A stretch of DNA of 64,000 nt from Flexivirga oryzae (GTDB lineage: Bacteria; Actinomycetota; Actinomycetes; Actinomycetales; Dermatophilaceae), in assembly GCF_014190805.1 (NCBI RefSeq), contig NZ_JACHVQ010000004.1:272489-336488 (forward strand), given 5' to 3'. The notes under the pieces are model-generated. The model saw only the letters and a program-made list of their open reading frames with translations, was not told the DNA's origin and made no database searches. Shown here in pieces: positions 17,616-26,525 of this stretch (the first letter of the stretch is position 1; each line of letters begins with the position of its first letter). A program made the position numbers and the translations under genes.

Positions 17616-18632
17616 TCAGATCAGACCCTGGCGGGCAGCGAGCACGCCGGCCTGGAATCGGGTCGTGGCGTTGAGGCGGTCGAGGAGCACCCTGACCCGG
17701 CGCTCCACGGTGCGCGAGGAGATGCCGAGCTGGCGGGCGATCGCCGCGTCGCTCACCCCGCCCGCCATCAGTCGGAGGATGTTGCGGTCGCGCGGATCCA
17801 GCAGGTCGTAGTCGGATGACGGCGTGGTCCCGGGGCGCCACGGGGTGCCGAGGTGCCACACGAACTCGAGCATCGCCTTCACGCGGCCGCTGCCCGCGGC
17901 CGTGTCGAGCAGGATGCCGACCGGTGAGCCTCCGTCGTCGCCGAGGTCGACCATGGCCAGCCCCTGGTCGTTGACGGCACCGGTGAAGGGCAGCCCGGGG
18001 GTGAGCCGGATGGCGTCACCGCTGGCGGCCCGGGCGTGCATGATGTCCACGACGTTCGCCTCCGGCAGGAGCACCGGATCGATGGCGAGCCGCACCTCCA
18101 GTGGCGCCCCGTGACTGCCGAGGAACGGTGTCGTCGACACCGGCCGCGGCGCTTGGAGCAGGTAACGCGACAGCGGCGAATCGACGCGGCTGGACAGCAC
18201 CCACTCCTGCGCGCCGGTGGTGACCTGGTGGAGCGCCTGCGCGACGTCGACCAGGGAGTTGAGCAGCACGGCCCCGGAACTGGCGGCGGTGCGGTTCGCG
18301 GACCGACTGCGCAGGTAGACGCGGGCCATTGCTTGAGACGTGGTCCGCAGCATCCGTGCGCGCGCCTCGAGTTGTGCCGCGTATGCCGGCAGCGACACGT
18401 CCGGCGGCACGACCGTCCAGGTGTCCGACGTGACCCGCTGGATCATCCGGCGCTGCTCGAGGACCGGTAGCATCTCGTCCAGTTGATCTCTGGAAAACCC
18501 CTGGGCGAGCAGCAGATCCACGGACGGGTTGGGCATCTGCAGCATGGCCAGGTAGAGCGGTGCGGTCGCATCGTCGGGCGGCTCCGCGGTGGTGCGGCGG
18601 GTGTTCCTGGGTTTGGCCCGGGACGTGGGCAC
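17616..18632 (-). CDS. LuxR/HTH transcriptional regulator with TrmB-like N-terminus
   Basis: The C-terminus is a LuxR/GerE HTH (LDPRDRNILRLMAGGVSDAA and IARQLGISSRTVERRVRVLL); the N-terminal third (LLLAQGFSRDQLDEMLPVLEQRRMIQR) resembles a winged helix. Paralogous to the regulator at 5.75 kb. The GTG at 18632 is preferred for its GGAGG box 4 nt upstream; a TTG at 18701 would add 23 residues. Divergent to the 6C-type RNA. Confidence 0.78.
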   Translation of the reverse strand: MPTSRAKPRNTRRTTAEPPDDATAPLYLAMLQMPNPSVDLLLAQGFSRDQLDEMLPVLEQRRMIQRVTSDTWTVVPPDVSLPAYAAQLEARARMLRTTSQAMARVYLRSRSANRTAASSGAVLLNSLVDVAQALHQVTTGAQEWVLSSRVDSPLSRYLLQAPRPVSTTPFLGSHGAPLEVRLAIDPVLLPEANVVDIMHARAASGDAIRLTPGLPFTGAVNDQGLAMVDLGDDGGSPVGILLDTAAGSGRVKAMLEFVWHLGTPWRPGTTPSSDYDLLDPRDRNILRLMAGGVSDAAIARQLGISSRTVERRVRVLLDRLNATTRFQAGVLAARQGLI

Positions 18633-18718
18633 GGCACCTCCAGGTCGTAGATCGCGACGACGGTCTTGGTCAGAATATGGCGGATTGCCGACATTGACCA
18701 ACTTCCGTCACGCGTCGA

Positions 18719-18748
18719 TTAACAAGATCGGCCCGTCCATGTCATAGT
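18719..18748 (+). promoter_or_regulatory. Putative promoter of the 6C-type RNA
   Basis: TTAACA (18719-18724) and CATAGT (18743-18748) are separated by 18 bp, predicting a start near 18755, just upstream of the C-loop hairpins. Confidence 0.5.
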
Positions 18749-18754
18749 GGGTTC

Positions 18755-18885
18755 AACGACCTTGTGTCGTGACGAGCGCGGAAGCGTCGCCGAGTCCCCC
18801 TCCGGCTGACCCTGTGCCTCGTTGGTGGGTCCCTCCCGAGAGACCTCCCCCCTGACTTTCGGGAGGGCCCCACCGCCTTAACCCC
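18755..18885 (+). ncRNA. 6C RNA (actinobacterial C-loop small RNA, B11-like)
   Basis: Two hairpins display C-rich loops: GCCG-AGTCCCCCTC-CGGC at 18789-18806, and a long stem in which GGTGGGTCCCTCCCGA (18824-18839) pairs with TCGGGAGGGCCCCACC (18859-18874) with a single mismatch, closing a loop that contains CCCCCC at 18847-18852. This is the arrangement that defines the Rfam 6C motif, a trans-acting sRNA known as B11/6C in mycobacteria whose C-loops pair with G-rich ribosome-binding regions. It lies between a divergent HTH regulator and purD. Ends are estimated. Confidence 0.75.
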
Positions 18886-18981
18886 TCGACGAAGTTCTCC
18901 GCTCTGTCGTCGGTCCGGTGCGTTGCCGGGTCGCTGGACCTCGACGCCGGCCACACCCGGTTCCGCGTAGGCTCTGGGCAC

Positions 18982-20256
18982 GTGAACGCCCTTGTCATCG
19001 GTTCAGGTGCCCGAGAGCACGCCATCGTCCGCGCATTGCTGGCCGATCCCGAGGTGGGCCGCGTCGATGCCGCACCGGGCAACCCGGGCATCGCGGAGGT
19101 CGCGACGTGTCACCCGCTGCCGGACGGCGTGACCGACGCCGCGGAGATCGTTCGGCTCGCGCAGCAACTCGACACCGACCTGGTCGTGATCGGCCCCGAG
19201 GTGCCGCTGGTCGCCGGCGTCGCCGACACGCTGCGCGACGCGGGCATCACGGTCTTCGGCCCGTCCGGGCAGGCGGCGCAGTTGGAGGGCAGCAAGGCGT
19301 TCGCCAAGGAGATCATGGCCGCCGCCGACGTCCCGACATCCCGGAGCTACGTGTGCACGAACGACACCGAAGCCGCGGCAGCGCTGGAGGCGACGGGGGC
19401 GCCATACGTCGTGAAGGACGACGGTCTCGCGGCCGGCAAGGGTGTCGTGGTCACCGACTCGATGGATGCGGCGCTGGCTCACGCGCGGGGATGCTTCGCC
19501 GCGGGTGGCTCGGTGGTCGTCGAGGAGTTCCTCTCCGGGCCGGAGGTGTCGCTCTTCTGCATCACCGACGGCACGACGGTCGTGCCGCTCGCGCCGGCGC
19601 AGGACTTCAAGCGGGTCGGCGATGGTGATGCCGGGCCGAACACCGGTGGTATGGGCGCGTATTCGCCGCTTCCGTGGGCACCCGCGGGGTTGGTGGACGA
19701 CGTCGTCGCCCGCATCGCGCAGCCGACCGTCGACGAGATGCGGCGGCGCGGCACCCCCTTCGCCGGGGTGCTGTATGTCGGGCTGGCGCTCACCCCGTCC
19801 GGGCCGCGCGTCATCGAGTTCAACGCCCGGTTCGGCGACCCCGAGACGCAGGTGGTGCTGGCCCGGCTCCGGACCCCGCTCGGTGGTCTGCTGCGTGCGG
19901 CCGCAACCGGCGAGCTGGATCAACAGCCACCGCTCGTGTGGCGGGAGGACGCTGCCGTGACGGTGGTCGTCGCGAGCGAGGGGTACCCGGCCACGCCGAG
20001 GACCGGCGACCCGATCGAGGGGCTGACCGACGGGGACGGCGAGTCCTACGTGCTGCACGCCGGCACCGCGCGCGACGATTCGGGCGCACTGGTGTCGGCG
20101 GGCGGCCGGGTGCTGTCGTGTGTCGGCACGGGTCCGGACCTCGCGGCGGCGCGCGCCGCGGCCTACGGCGTCGTCGGCGCCGTCTCGCTGCGCGGCTCGC
20201 ACCACCGCTCCGACATCGCCCAGGCCGCCGCCGACGGCACGCTGACCTTCGCCTGA
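18982..20256 (+). CDS. purD: Phosphoribosylamine-glycine ligase
   Basis: GAR synthetase, step 2 of purine synthesis, an ATP-grasp enzyme of normal length (424 aa). It opens NALVIGSGAREHAIVRALL; further motifs are GPSGQAAQLEGSKAFAKEIM, VVEEFLSGPEVSLFC, GPNTGGMGAYSPLPWAP and EFNARFGDPETQ. GTG start with no strong Shine-Dalgarno sequence. Followed after 177 bp by purC. Confidence 0.96.
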   Translation: MNALVIGSGAREHAIVRALLADPEVGRVDAAPGNPGIAEVATCHPLPDGVTDAAEIVRLAQQLDTDLVVIGPEVPLVAGVADTLRDAGITVFGPSGQAAQLEGSKAFAKEIMAAADVPTSRSYVCTNDTEAAAALEATGAPYVVKDDGLAAGKGVVVTDSMDAALAHARGCFAAGGSVVVEEFLSGPEVSLFCITDGTTVVPLAPAQDFKRVGDGDAGPNTGGMGAYSPLPWAPAGLVDDVVARIAQPTVDEMRRRGTPFAGVLYVGLALTPSGPRVIEFNARFGDPETQVVLARLRTPLGGLLRAAATGELDQQPPLVWREDAAVTVVVASEGYPATPRTGDPIEGLTDGDGESYVLHAGTARDDSGALVSAGGRVLSCVGTGPDLAAARAAAYGVVGAVSLRGSHHRSDIAQAAADGTLTFA

Positions 20257-20433
20257 CCGCTCCTCATCTGCCGAAAGGCTCAGCAATGACCGAGGGGCTC
20301 AGGAACCCGGGGCCCACGATCGCCATTTCGGGCCGTCTTACTGGGCCTGTCGGTCGTAAGTGGGCCTGTCGGTGAAGTGATGGTCGGGGTACCCGGTCCG
20401 GCTCGTGCCCGGTGGCGCTGGGAGACTGCTGCC
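20257..20433 (+). other. purD-purC intergenic with a 13-bp direct repeat
   Basis: TGGGCCTGTCGGT occurs at 20342-20354 and 20361-20373 (19-bp period). A 28-codon frame from ATG 20286 to TGA 20375 has a GAAAGG box upstream and spans the repeat, but its peptide has no recognisable feature. It could be a leader peptide or chance; I see no riboswitch. Confidence 0.35.
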
Positions 20434-21390
20434 ATGACCAGGTCACCCGACGAAGTCTCTCCTCCGCTGCGCTCCTCCGAGCACTCCGCGGGGACCCCGA
20501 CCGGCCCGATCGAGCTTCCCGGTTATGCCCACGTCTACTCCGGAAAGGTCCGTGACCTCTACGCGCCGCTGGACGACTCCGGTGCTCCCCGTGACGACCG
20601 GGTGCTGTTGGTCGCCTCCGACCGGATCTCGGCCTACGACTACATCCTGTCCACCCCGATCCCGGACAAGGGCAAGGTGCTGACGCAGCTGTCGCTGTGG
20701 TGGTTCGAGCAACTGGAGTCGTTGGTGCTGAACCACATCGTCTCCACCGACGTGCCCGATGCGGTCGCCGGGCGGGCGGTCCTCGTCGAGCGGCTCGACA
20801 TGGTGCCGATCGAGTGTGTTGCCCGTGCGTACCTGACCGGCGGCGGACTCGCCGAATACGAAGCATCCGGAACGGTTTCCGGGCTCGAACTGCCGCCGGG
20901 TCTGGTGGACGCCTCGAAGTTCGATCAGCCGCTCTTCACTCCGTCGACCAAGGCGCCGTTCGGCGAGCACGACCAGCCGATGCCGTATGCCGATGTGGTG
21001 ACCGAGGTCGGCGCCGACCGCGCGGCCCAGCTGCGCGACCTCACCGTGCGCATCCTCGCGCGGGGCAACGAGATCGCCGCACCTCGCGGCATCCTGATCG
21101 CGGACACCAAGGTGGAGTTCGGTTACCGCGCGGACGGCACGGTGGTGCTGGCCGACGAGGTGCTCACGCCCGACTCGTCGCGCTTCTGGCCGGCGGCCGA
21201 CTGGGAGCCGGGACGGCGCCAGGCGTCATACGACAAGCAGTTCGTACGCGACTGGCTGACCTCACCGGCGAGCGGCTGGGACCGTAACTCCGGCGCGGAG
21301 CCGCCCGCGTTGCCCGACGACGTCGTGGAGCAGACGCGCGCGAAGTACGTCGAGGCCTATGAGGCCCTCACCGGCCGCACCTTCTCCTGA
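20434..21390 (+). CDS. purC: Phosphoribosylaminoimidazole-succinocarboxamide synthase
   Basis: SAICAR synthetase joins CAIR and aspartate with ATP. The core begins YAHVYSGKVRDLY and includes LLVASDRISAYDYIL, VPIECVARAYLTGG, STKAPFGEHDQP, GILIADTKVEFGY and DEVLTPDSSRFWP. The start at 20434 adds about 24 residues before the core, including SPPLRSSEHSAGTPT, which is encoded by a CTCCTCCGCTGCGCTCCTCC stretch resembling the dispersed repeat of this genome. Converges on purL with a hairpin terminator between. Confidence 0.96.
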   Translation: MTRSPDEVSPPLRSSEHSAGTPTGPIELPGYAHVYSGKVRDLYAPLDDSGAPRDDRVLLVASDRISAYDYILSTPIPDKGKVLTQLSLWWFEQLESLVLNHIVSTDVPDAVAGRAVLVERLDMVPIECVARAYLTGGGLAEYEASGTVSGLELPPGLVDASKFDQPLFTPSTKAPFGEHDQPMPYADVVTEVGADRAAQLRDLTVRILARGNEIAAPRGILIADTKVEFGYRADGTVVLADEVLTPDSSRFWPAADWEPGRRQASYDKQFVRDWLTSPASGWDRNSGAEPPALPDDVVEQTRAKYVEAYEALTGRTFS

Positions 21391-21415
21391 TCGAGAGGAG
21401 TAGCAACGCGCCGAC

Positions 21416-21448
21416 CGGAGTACGAATTCAGCACGATTTCGTACTCCG
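21416..21448. terminator. Perfect hairpin between convergent purC and purL
   Basis: CGGAGTACGAA (21416-21426) and TTCGTACTCCG (21438-21448) form an 11-bp perfect stem with an 11-nt loop in the 83-bp gap between the two stops. It should work as a bidirectional terminator; no U-tract is present, as is common in actinobacteria. Confidence 0.7.
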
Positions 21449-21473
21449 ATCGCTCGGTATGTGCTCCCCTCGG

Positions 21474-24400
21474 TCAGCCGACGTGGACCCGGGCGTTGCG
21501 GAACATCCGCAGCCACGGGCTGGGCTCGTCCAGCGGGCCGTCGGTCCAGGACAGCTGCACATTGCGCTGCACCCGCTCGGGGTGCGGCATCATCGCGGTG
21601 AAGCGGCCGTCCAGCGTCGTCACGGCGGTCAGCCCGTCGGGTGAACCGTTGGGGTTCAGCGGGTAGCTGCGCGCCGGATTGCCCGTCGGGTCGACGAATC
21701 GCATTGCCCGCTCGACGGTTTCGAGGTCGCCGCGCACGGAGAAGTCTGCGCGGCCCTCGCCGTGCGCTACCGCGATCGGCAGGCGGCTGCCCGCCATACC
21801 GGTGAAGAAGATCGACGGGGAGTCGAGCACCTCGACCTGGCTGAGCCGGGCTTCATACTGCTCCGAGAGGTTACGGGTGAAGCGCGGCCAGTTGTCCGCG
21901 CCCGGGATCAGGTCCGCCAGTGCGGCGAACATCTGGCAGCCGTTGCAGATGCCGAGGCCGAACGTGTCCGGCCGGCCGAAGAACCCCGCGAACGTCTCGC
22001 GCAGCCGGTCGTTGAAGAGCACCGAGCGCGCCCAGCCCTCGCCGGCGCCGAGTGTGTCGCCGTAGGAGAAGCCGCCGCAGGCGACCAGGCCGACAACATC
22101 GGTGAGGTCGTGCCGGCCCGACTGGAGGTCGGTCATGTGCACGTCGACCGCCTCGAATCCCGCGCGGTGGAAGGCGAATGCCGTCTCCACGTGCGAGTTG
22201 ACGCCCTGCTCGCGCAGCACGGCGACGCGTGGTTTCGCACCGAGGCCCAGGTATGGCGCAGTGACATCGTCCGCCGGGTCGAACGACGGCGCCACCACCA
22301 GACCGGGACGCGCGGACGCGACGTCGGCGTGCTCCTCGTCGGCGCACTCCGGGTTGTCACGTAGTGCGCTGACCCGCCACGAGACCTCGTCCCACGCCCG
22401 CGCCAGATCATGAGTCGACTCACGCAGGGCGACCGCGTCACCGACGCTCACCTGCAGTGTCGGCTCGACCCTGGGCCGACCGACGAAGTGGGCGAGTTCG
22501 AGGAGTTCGGCGTCTCGCAGCGCGGCTTCGACGTCGGCCCGCCGTGCGGCCGGCACCTCGAGGACCGCACCGAGTTCCTCGGTGAAGAGGGCATCGGCGG
22601 ACGGCACCGTGAGCTGCGCGCCGCAACCACCGGCGAACGTCATCTCGGCCACGGCTGCCAGCAGGCCGCCGTCCGAGCGGTCGTGGTATGCCGTCACCAG
22701 CCCGTCGCGACGCAGTCGCGCCACCAGCTCGACGAGTCCGAGCAAGCGCCGCGGATCGTCGAGATCCGCTGCCGCTCCGCCGAATTCGCCTCGGGTCTGC
22801 GCCGCGATCGACCCGCCAAGGCGATCCTGGCCCGCGCCCAGGTCGATCAACAGCAGCTCGGTGCCGTCCTCCGCGTGCAACTGCGGAGTGAGGGTGCCGC
22901 GCACATCGGGCAGCGAGGCGAACGCGGTGACCACGAGCGACACGGGCGACCGGACCTCACGCTCCTCGCCGCCGTCCGTCCAGCGGGTGCTCATCGACAA
23001 GGAGTCCTTGCCGACCGGGACACTCACCCCGATCGCCGGGCACAGCTCCATCGCAACGGCATGCACGGTGTCGAACAGCGCGGCGTCCTCACCGGGTCGA
23101 CCACAGGCGGCCATCCAGTTGCAGGACAGCTTCACGCCACGCAGCGCGTCGACCGGTGCTGCGATGAGGTTGGTGATCGCCTCACCGACGGCCATCCGCC
23201 CGGAGGCCGGGGCGTCCACAGCAGCGATCGGCGTCCGCTCGCCGGAGCTCATCGCCTGGCCGGTGAATCCGACGAGGTCGGAAAGGGTTACGGCGACATC
23301 GGCCACCGGCACCTGCCACGGGCCGACCATCTGGTCGCGGTGCGTCAGGCCACCGACGGTGCGGTCGCCGATGGTGATCAGGAAGCGTTTGCTCGCGACG
23401 CTCGGGTGGCGCAGTACGGCATACGACAGTTCACGCAGGTCGACGCCGGACAGGTCCAGGTCGGCGGCCGCGCGGTCGACGCGCGTGGCGTCGCGGGTCA
23501 TCCGCGGAGGCTTGCCGAGCAGTACCTCCATGGGGATGTCGATGGGGGTGTCCGTCGCGTGGTCTCGATACGCTCCCTCGTCGCTACCCGACCGACTCTC
23601 CCGGTCGACGACGAGGAGACCGTCGTCCAAGGCGGTGCCGACGACGGCGTACGGGCAGCGCTCGCGGTCGGCGAGCTCAGCGAAGCGTTCGAGCGAATCC
23701 GGTGCGATCGCAAGCACATAACGCTCCTGCGACTCGTTGCACCAGATCTCCTTCGGCGACAGGCCCTTCTCCTCCAGTGGCACGGCACCGAGGTCGAAGC
23801 GGGCGCCGAGGCCGGCGTCGTCGACCAGCTCGGGGAAGGCGTTGGACAGGCCGCCGGCACCCACGTCGTGGATCGCCAGGATCGGGTTGTCCGCACCGAG
23901 CGACCAGCAGTGGTTGATGACCTCCTGCGCGCGCCGCTCGATCTCCGGGTTGCCGCGCTGCACCGAGTCGAAGTCGAGCTCGGCGGCGTTGTCACCGGAT
24001 GCCATCGACGAGGCGGCGCCACCGCCCATCCCGATCCGCATACCGGGACCGCCCAGCTGCACCAGCAGGGAACCGCTTTCGAACCGGATCTTCTCGGTCT
24101 GGTCGGCGCTGATCGCGCCGAGGCCGCCAGCGCTCATGATCGGCTTGTGATAGCCGCGGCGGATGCCGTCCACGGTCTGTTCGTAGACCCGGAAGAACCC
24201 GCCCAACCCCGGCCGGCCGAACTCGTTGTTGAACGCTGCGGCACCGATCGGCCCGTCGAGCATGATGTCCAGCGGGGTGGCCAGGTGGCCGGGGGCGCCA
24301 TACGGCTCGCGCTCCCACGACTCGTCGGTGCCGGGCAGGTGCAGGTTGGAGACCACGAAACCGGTGAGACCCGCCTTGGGCTGCGAACCCCGGCCGGTCG

Positions 24401-25385
24401 CACCCTCGTCACGGATCTCGCCGCCGGCACCGGTGGCGGCGCCCGCGAACGGCGAGATCGCGGTCGGGTGGTTGTGCGTCTCCACCTTCATCAGGACGTG
24501 CACGTCGTCGGGCCGCTCGACGTATTTGCTGGGTGCGTCAGGGGATTCGGGGAGCCAGCGGGTCACCGGACCGCCCTGCATGATCGACGCGTTGTCCTTG
24601 TAGGCGACCACCGTGCCCTCGCCGGCGACCTGCTCGGTGTGCCGGATCATGCCGAACAGAGAGGTCGTCTGCGGCTCGCCGTCGAGTACGAAGTCGGCGT
24701 TGAAGATCTTGTGCCGGCAGTGCTCGGAGTTCGCCTGGGCGAACATCATCAGCTCGACGTCCGACGGGTTGCGGTGCAACCCGTTGAACGAGTCGACCAG
24801 GTAGTCGATCTCGTCGTCGGACAGTGCGAGACCGAGTTGGGTGTTCGCGGTCTCCAGTGCCGTCCGGCCCTGGCCGAGCACGTCGATGCGCTGCATCGGC
24901 TCGGTGTCCGGCTCGTCGAAGAGCACACCGGCCGCGGTCCGGGAGGGCAGCACGCTCTGCGTCATCCGGTCGTGCAGTGCCGCGGCGATCTCAGCCCGCT
25001 CCGGGTCGCTGAGCGCGCCGCCGGCCAGGGTGAACTCGGTGATCCGTTCGACGCGCTGCACGGCGAGGCCGCAGCTGTGCGCGATGTCGGTGGCCTTGGA
25101 CGCCCACGGCGAGACGGTGCCGATGCGCGGGCTGACCACGAAGGTCTCGGTAGCGCCCTCGACCGGCTCGTATGCCGGGCCGTAGGTCAGCAACTGGCGT
25201 ACCTGCTCCTCAGCGCCCGCATCCAACGGACCGTCGGTCGCGACAAGGTGCACGAAGCGCGCTCCGACCGCGGTGACCTGCGGCGCGAGCCGCTGGAGGT
25301 GGGAGAGCAGAGCCGCTCGACGGAACGGCGAGAGTGCCGAGCCTCCGTCGAACGTGGTGAGCACCGGGCCGTGGGTCGGCGTCAT
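21474..25385 (-). CDS. purL: Large single-chain phosphoribosylformylglycinamidine synthase
   Basis: At 1303 aa this is the proteobacterial/eukaryotic-type PurL with fused domains: an N-terminal PurS-like region, the FGAM synthetase core (ANSEHCRHKIFNADF, MKVETHNHPTAISPF, GAGGEIRDEGATGRG) and a C-terminal glutamine amidotransferase (LGICNGCQMFAALADLIPG, nucleophile Cys near residue 1145, with a MMPHPERV His/Glu). It makes FGAM from FGAR, ATP and glutamine. Most actinobacteria split this into PurS, PurQ and a short PurL; neither purS nor purQ is in this window. The start at 25385 matches the family N-terminus. An in-frame repeat-derived insert (RSGSDEGAYRDHATDTP) sits near residues 595-610. Confidence 0.95.
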   Translation of the reverse strand: MTPTHGPVLTTFDGGSALSPFRRAALLSHLQRLAPQVTAVGARFVHLVATDGPLDAGAEEQVRQLLTYGPAYEPVEGATETFVVSPRIGTVSPWASKATDIAHSCGLAVQRVERITEFTLAGGALSDPERAEIAAALHDRMTQSVLPSRTAAGVLFDEPDTEPMQRIDVLGQGRTALETANTQLGLALSDDEIDYLVDSFNGLHRNPSDVELMMFAQANSEHCRHKIFNADFVLDGEPQTTSLFGMIRHTEQVAGEGTVVAYKDNASIMQGGPVTRWLPESPDAPSKYVERPDDVHVLMKVETHNHPTAISPFAGAATGAGGEIRDEGATGRGSQPKAGLTGFVVSNLHLPGTDESWEREPYGAPGHLATPLDIMLDGPIGAAAFNNEFGRPGLGGFFRVYEQTVDGIRRGYHKPIMSAGGLGAISADQTEKIRFESGSLLVQLGGPGMRIGMGGGAASSMASGDNAAELDFDSVQRGNPEIERRAQEVINHCWSLGADNPILAIHDVGAGGLSNAFPELVDDAGLGARFDLGAVPLEEKGLSPKEIWCNESQERYVLAIAPDSLERFAELADRERCPYAVVGTALDDGLLVVDRESRSGSDEGAYRDHATDTPIDIPMEVLLGKPPRMTRDATRVDRAAADLDLSGVDLRELSYAVLRHPSVASKRFLITIGDRTVGGLTHRDQMVGPWQVPVADVAVTLSDLVGFTGQAMSSGERTPIAAVDAPASGRMAVGEAITNLIAAPVDALRGVKLSCNWMAACGRPGEDAALFDTVHAVAMELCPAIGVSVPVGKDSLSMSTRWTDGGEEREVRSPVSLVVTAFASLPDVRGTLTPQLHAEDGTELLLIDLGAGQDRLGGSIAAQTRGEFGGAAADLDDPRRLLGLVELVARLRRDGLVTAYHDRSDGGLLAAVAEMTFAGGCGAQLTVPSADALFTEELGAVLEVPAARRADVEAALRDAELLELAHFVGRPRVEPTLQVSVGDAVALRESTHDLARAWDEVSWRVSALRDNPECADEEHADVASARPGLVVAPSFDPADDVTAPYLGLGAKPRVAVLREQGVNSHVETAFAFHRAGFEAVDVHMTDLQSGRHDLTDVVGLVACGGFSYGDTLGAGEGWARSVLFNDRLRETFAGFFGRPDTFGLGICNGCQMFAALADLIPGADNWPRFTRNLSEQYEARLSQVEVLDSPSIFFTGMAGSRLPIAVAHGEGRADFSVRGDLETVERAMRFVDPTGNPARSYPLNPNGSPDGLTAVTTLDGRFTAMMPHPERVQRNVQLSWTDGPLDEPSPWLRMFRNARVHVG
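23562..23602 (-). repeat. Copy of dispersed CTCGATACGCTC repeat inside purL
   Basis: TCTCGATACGCTCCCTCGTC (from 23562) followed by GCTACCCGACC is a member of the family at 3.7 kb and 49.9-50.9 kb. In purL it encodes GSDEGAYRDH in a loop between conserved blocks without breaking frame. Confidence 0.65.
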
Positions 25386-25505
25386 GGTATGTGGGGGCTC
25401 CTCGGCGAGGCGGGATCGACGCATCCAGGATATCGGGCGCCGTCGGGACGCCCGCGCGTGCGGCACGGGTGGCCGACCCGCCATACCTTCGGCCAAGATT
25501 GACCG

Positions 25506-26441
25506 GTGGCAGATCCGGCGTTCACCCTGGTGCAGTTGCGCTACTTCGTCGCGGCCGCCGAGCACGGCAGTATGACGGCCGCTGCCAAGTCCTTGCTGGT
25601 GTCGCAGTCGGCGATCTCGACCGCGATCGCCGGGCTGGAGCACGATCTCGGCGTGCAGCTCTTCCTGCGGCACCATGCCCGCGGCCTGACCCCGACGCGG
25701 GCCGGAACGGCCTTCCTCCGCGAAGCTCGCGAATTCCTCAGCCACGCAGCAGATCTCGAGAACGTCGCGCGTGGGGCCGGTGGAGACCTGGCCGGTGAGC
25801 TGTATGTCGGCTGCTTCGCGACCCTGGCGCCCTTCTTCCTGCCCGGGCTGATCACCGCCTTCGAGAAAGCGCATCCGGCGACCACACTGCAGGTGGCCGA
25901 AGGCGAACACTCCGGCCTGAAGGCGGCGCTGCGCTCCGGGGAGTGTGAGCTGTCACTGATGTACGGCTACGACCTGGAGGACGACATCGAGCGCGTCGTC
26001 GTGCACCGGTTGCGTCCCTATGTGATCGTCTCGTCGGAGCACCGGCTCGCACGCCGCAAACGGGTCCGGCTCGCGGAGTTGGTCGAAACCGACCAACTCA
26101 TCCTGCTCGACCTGCCACACACACGCGACTACTTCCTCGGCACGGTCGTCGACGCCACCGGGATCCGCCCGCAGGTCCGCCACAGCACGCCCGGGTTCGA
26201 GACGGTGCGCTCGTTCGTCGCGCACGGGCACGGTTTCGCGTTGCTCAACCAGTTGCCGGCCGACGACGTCACGTATGACGGGGGCCGCGTCGTGCCGCTG
26301 CGGATCCAGGACCAGGTCCGTGACCTGGAGATCGTGCTGGCCTGGATGAAGAGCACCCGCCTGTCCCGCCGAGCGCGTGCGTTCCGGCACACGGTCACCG
26401 GTGAATTCGCCAACATGACCAGCTTGCATCAGAAAAACTGA
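25506..26441 (+). CDS. LysR-type transcriptional regulator
   Basis: A 311-aa LTTR: N-terminal HTH (LRYFVAAAEHGSMTAAAKSL, then SQSAISTAIAGLEHDLGVQLF) followed by a periplasmic-binding-like effector domain from about residue 95. GTG start. It lies directly upstream of, and in the same direction as, the aldehyde dehydrogenase that opens the amine-catabolic cluster, and is its likely regulator; an 84-bp gap with an inverted repeat separates them. Confidence 0.9.
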   Translation: MADPAFTLVQLRYFVAAAEHGSMTAAAKSLLVSQSAISTAIAGLEHDLGVQLFLRHHARGLTPTRAGTAFLREAREFLSHAADLENVARGAGGDLAGELYVGCFATLAPFFLPGLITAFEKAHPATTLQVAEGEHSGLKAALRSGECELSLMYGYDLEDDIERVVVHRLRPYVIVSSEHRLARRKRVRLAELVETDQLILLDLPHTRDYFLGTVVDATGIRPQVRHSTPGFETVRSFVAHGHGFALLNQLPADDVTYDGGRVVPLRIQDQVRDLEIVLAWMKSTRLSRRARAFRHTVTGEFANMTSLHQKN

Positions 26442-26492
26442 TCCAAGCGACCGGAAAACGGTGTTACCCACCCCACCGCGAACGCCCTCATA

Positions 26493-26514
26493 GTTGCCTA
26501 CAGACGCAGGCGAC
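26493..26514 (+). promoter_or_regulatory. Imperfect palindrome upstream of the catabolic genes
   Basis: GTTGCCT and AGGCGAC face each other across 8 nt just before the aldehyde dehydrogenase start, a layout like a LysR box. Assignment is inference. Confidence 0.3.
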
Positions 26515-26525
26515 TTCCATGAGGT

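Noticed and set aside
22410..25502. A plus-strand open frame of about 1030 codons opposite purL
   Set aside because: It is antisense to purL, whose conserved motifs run the full length; the antisense peptide is His/Arg/Asp-rich with no domain. Long antisense frames are expected at this GC content.
26441..26525. An intrinsic terminator between LysR and the aldehyde dehydrogenase
   Set aside because: The only inverted repeat there is a short 7-nt palindrome that looks more like an operator.
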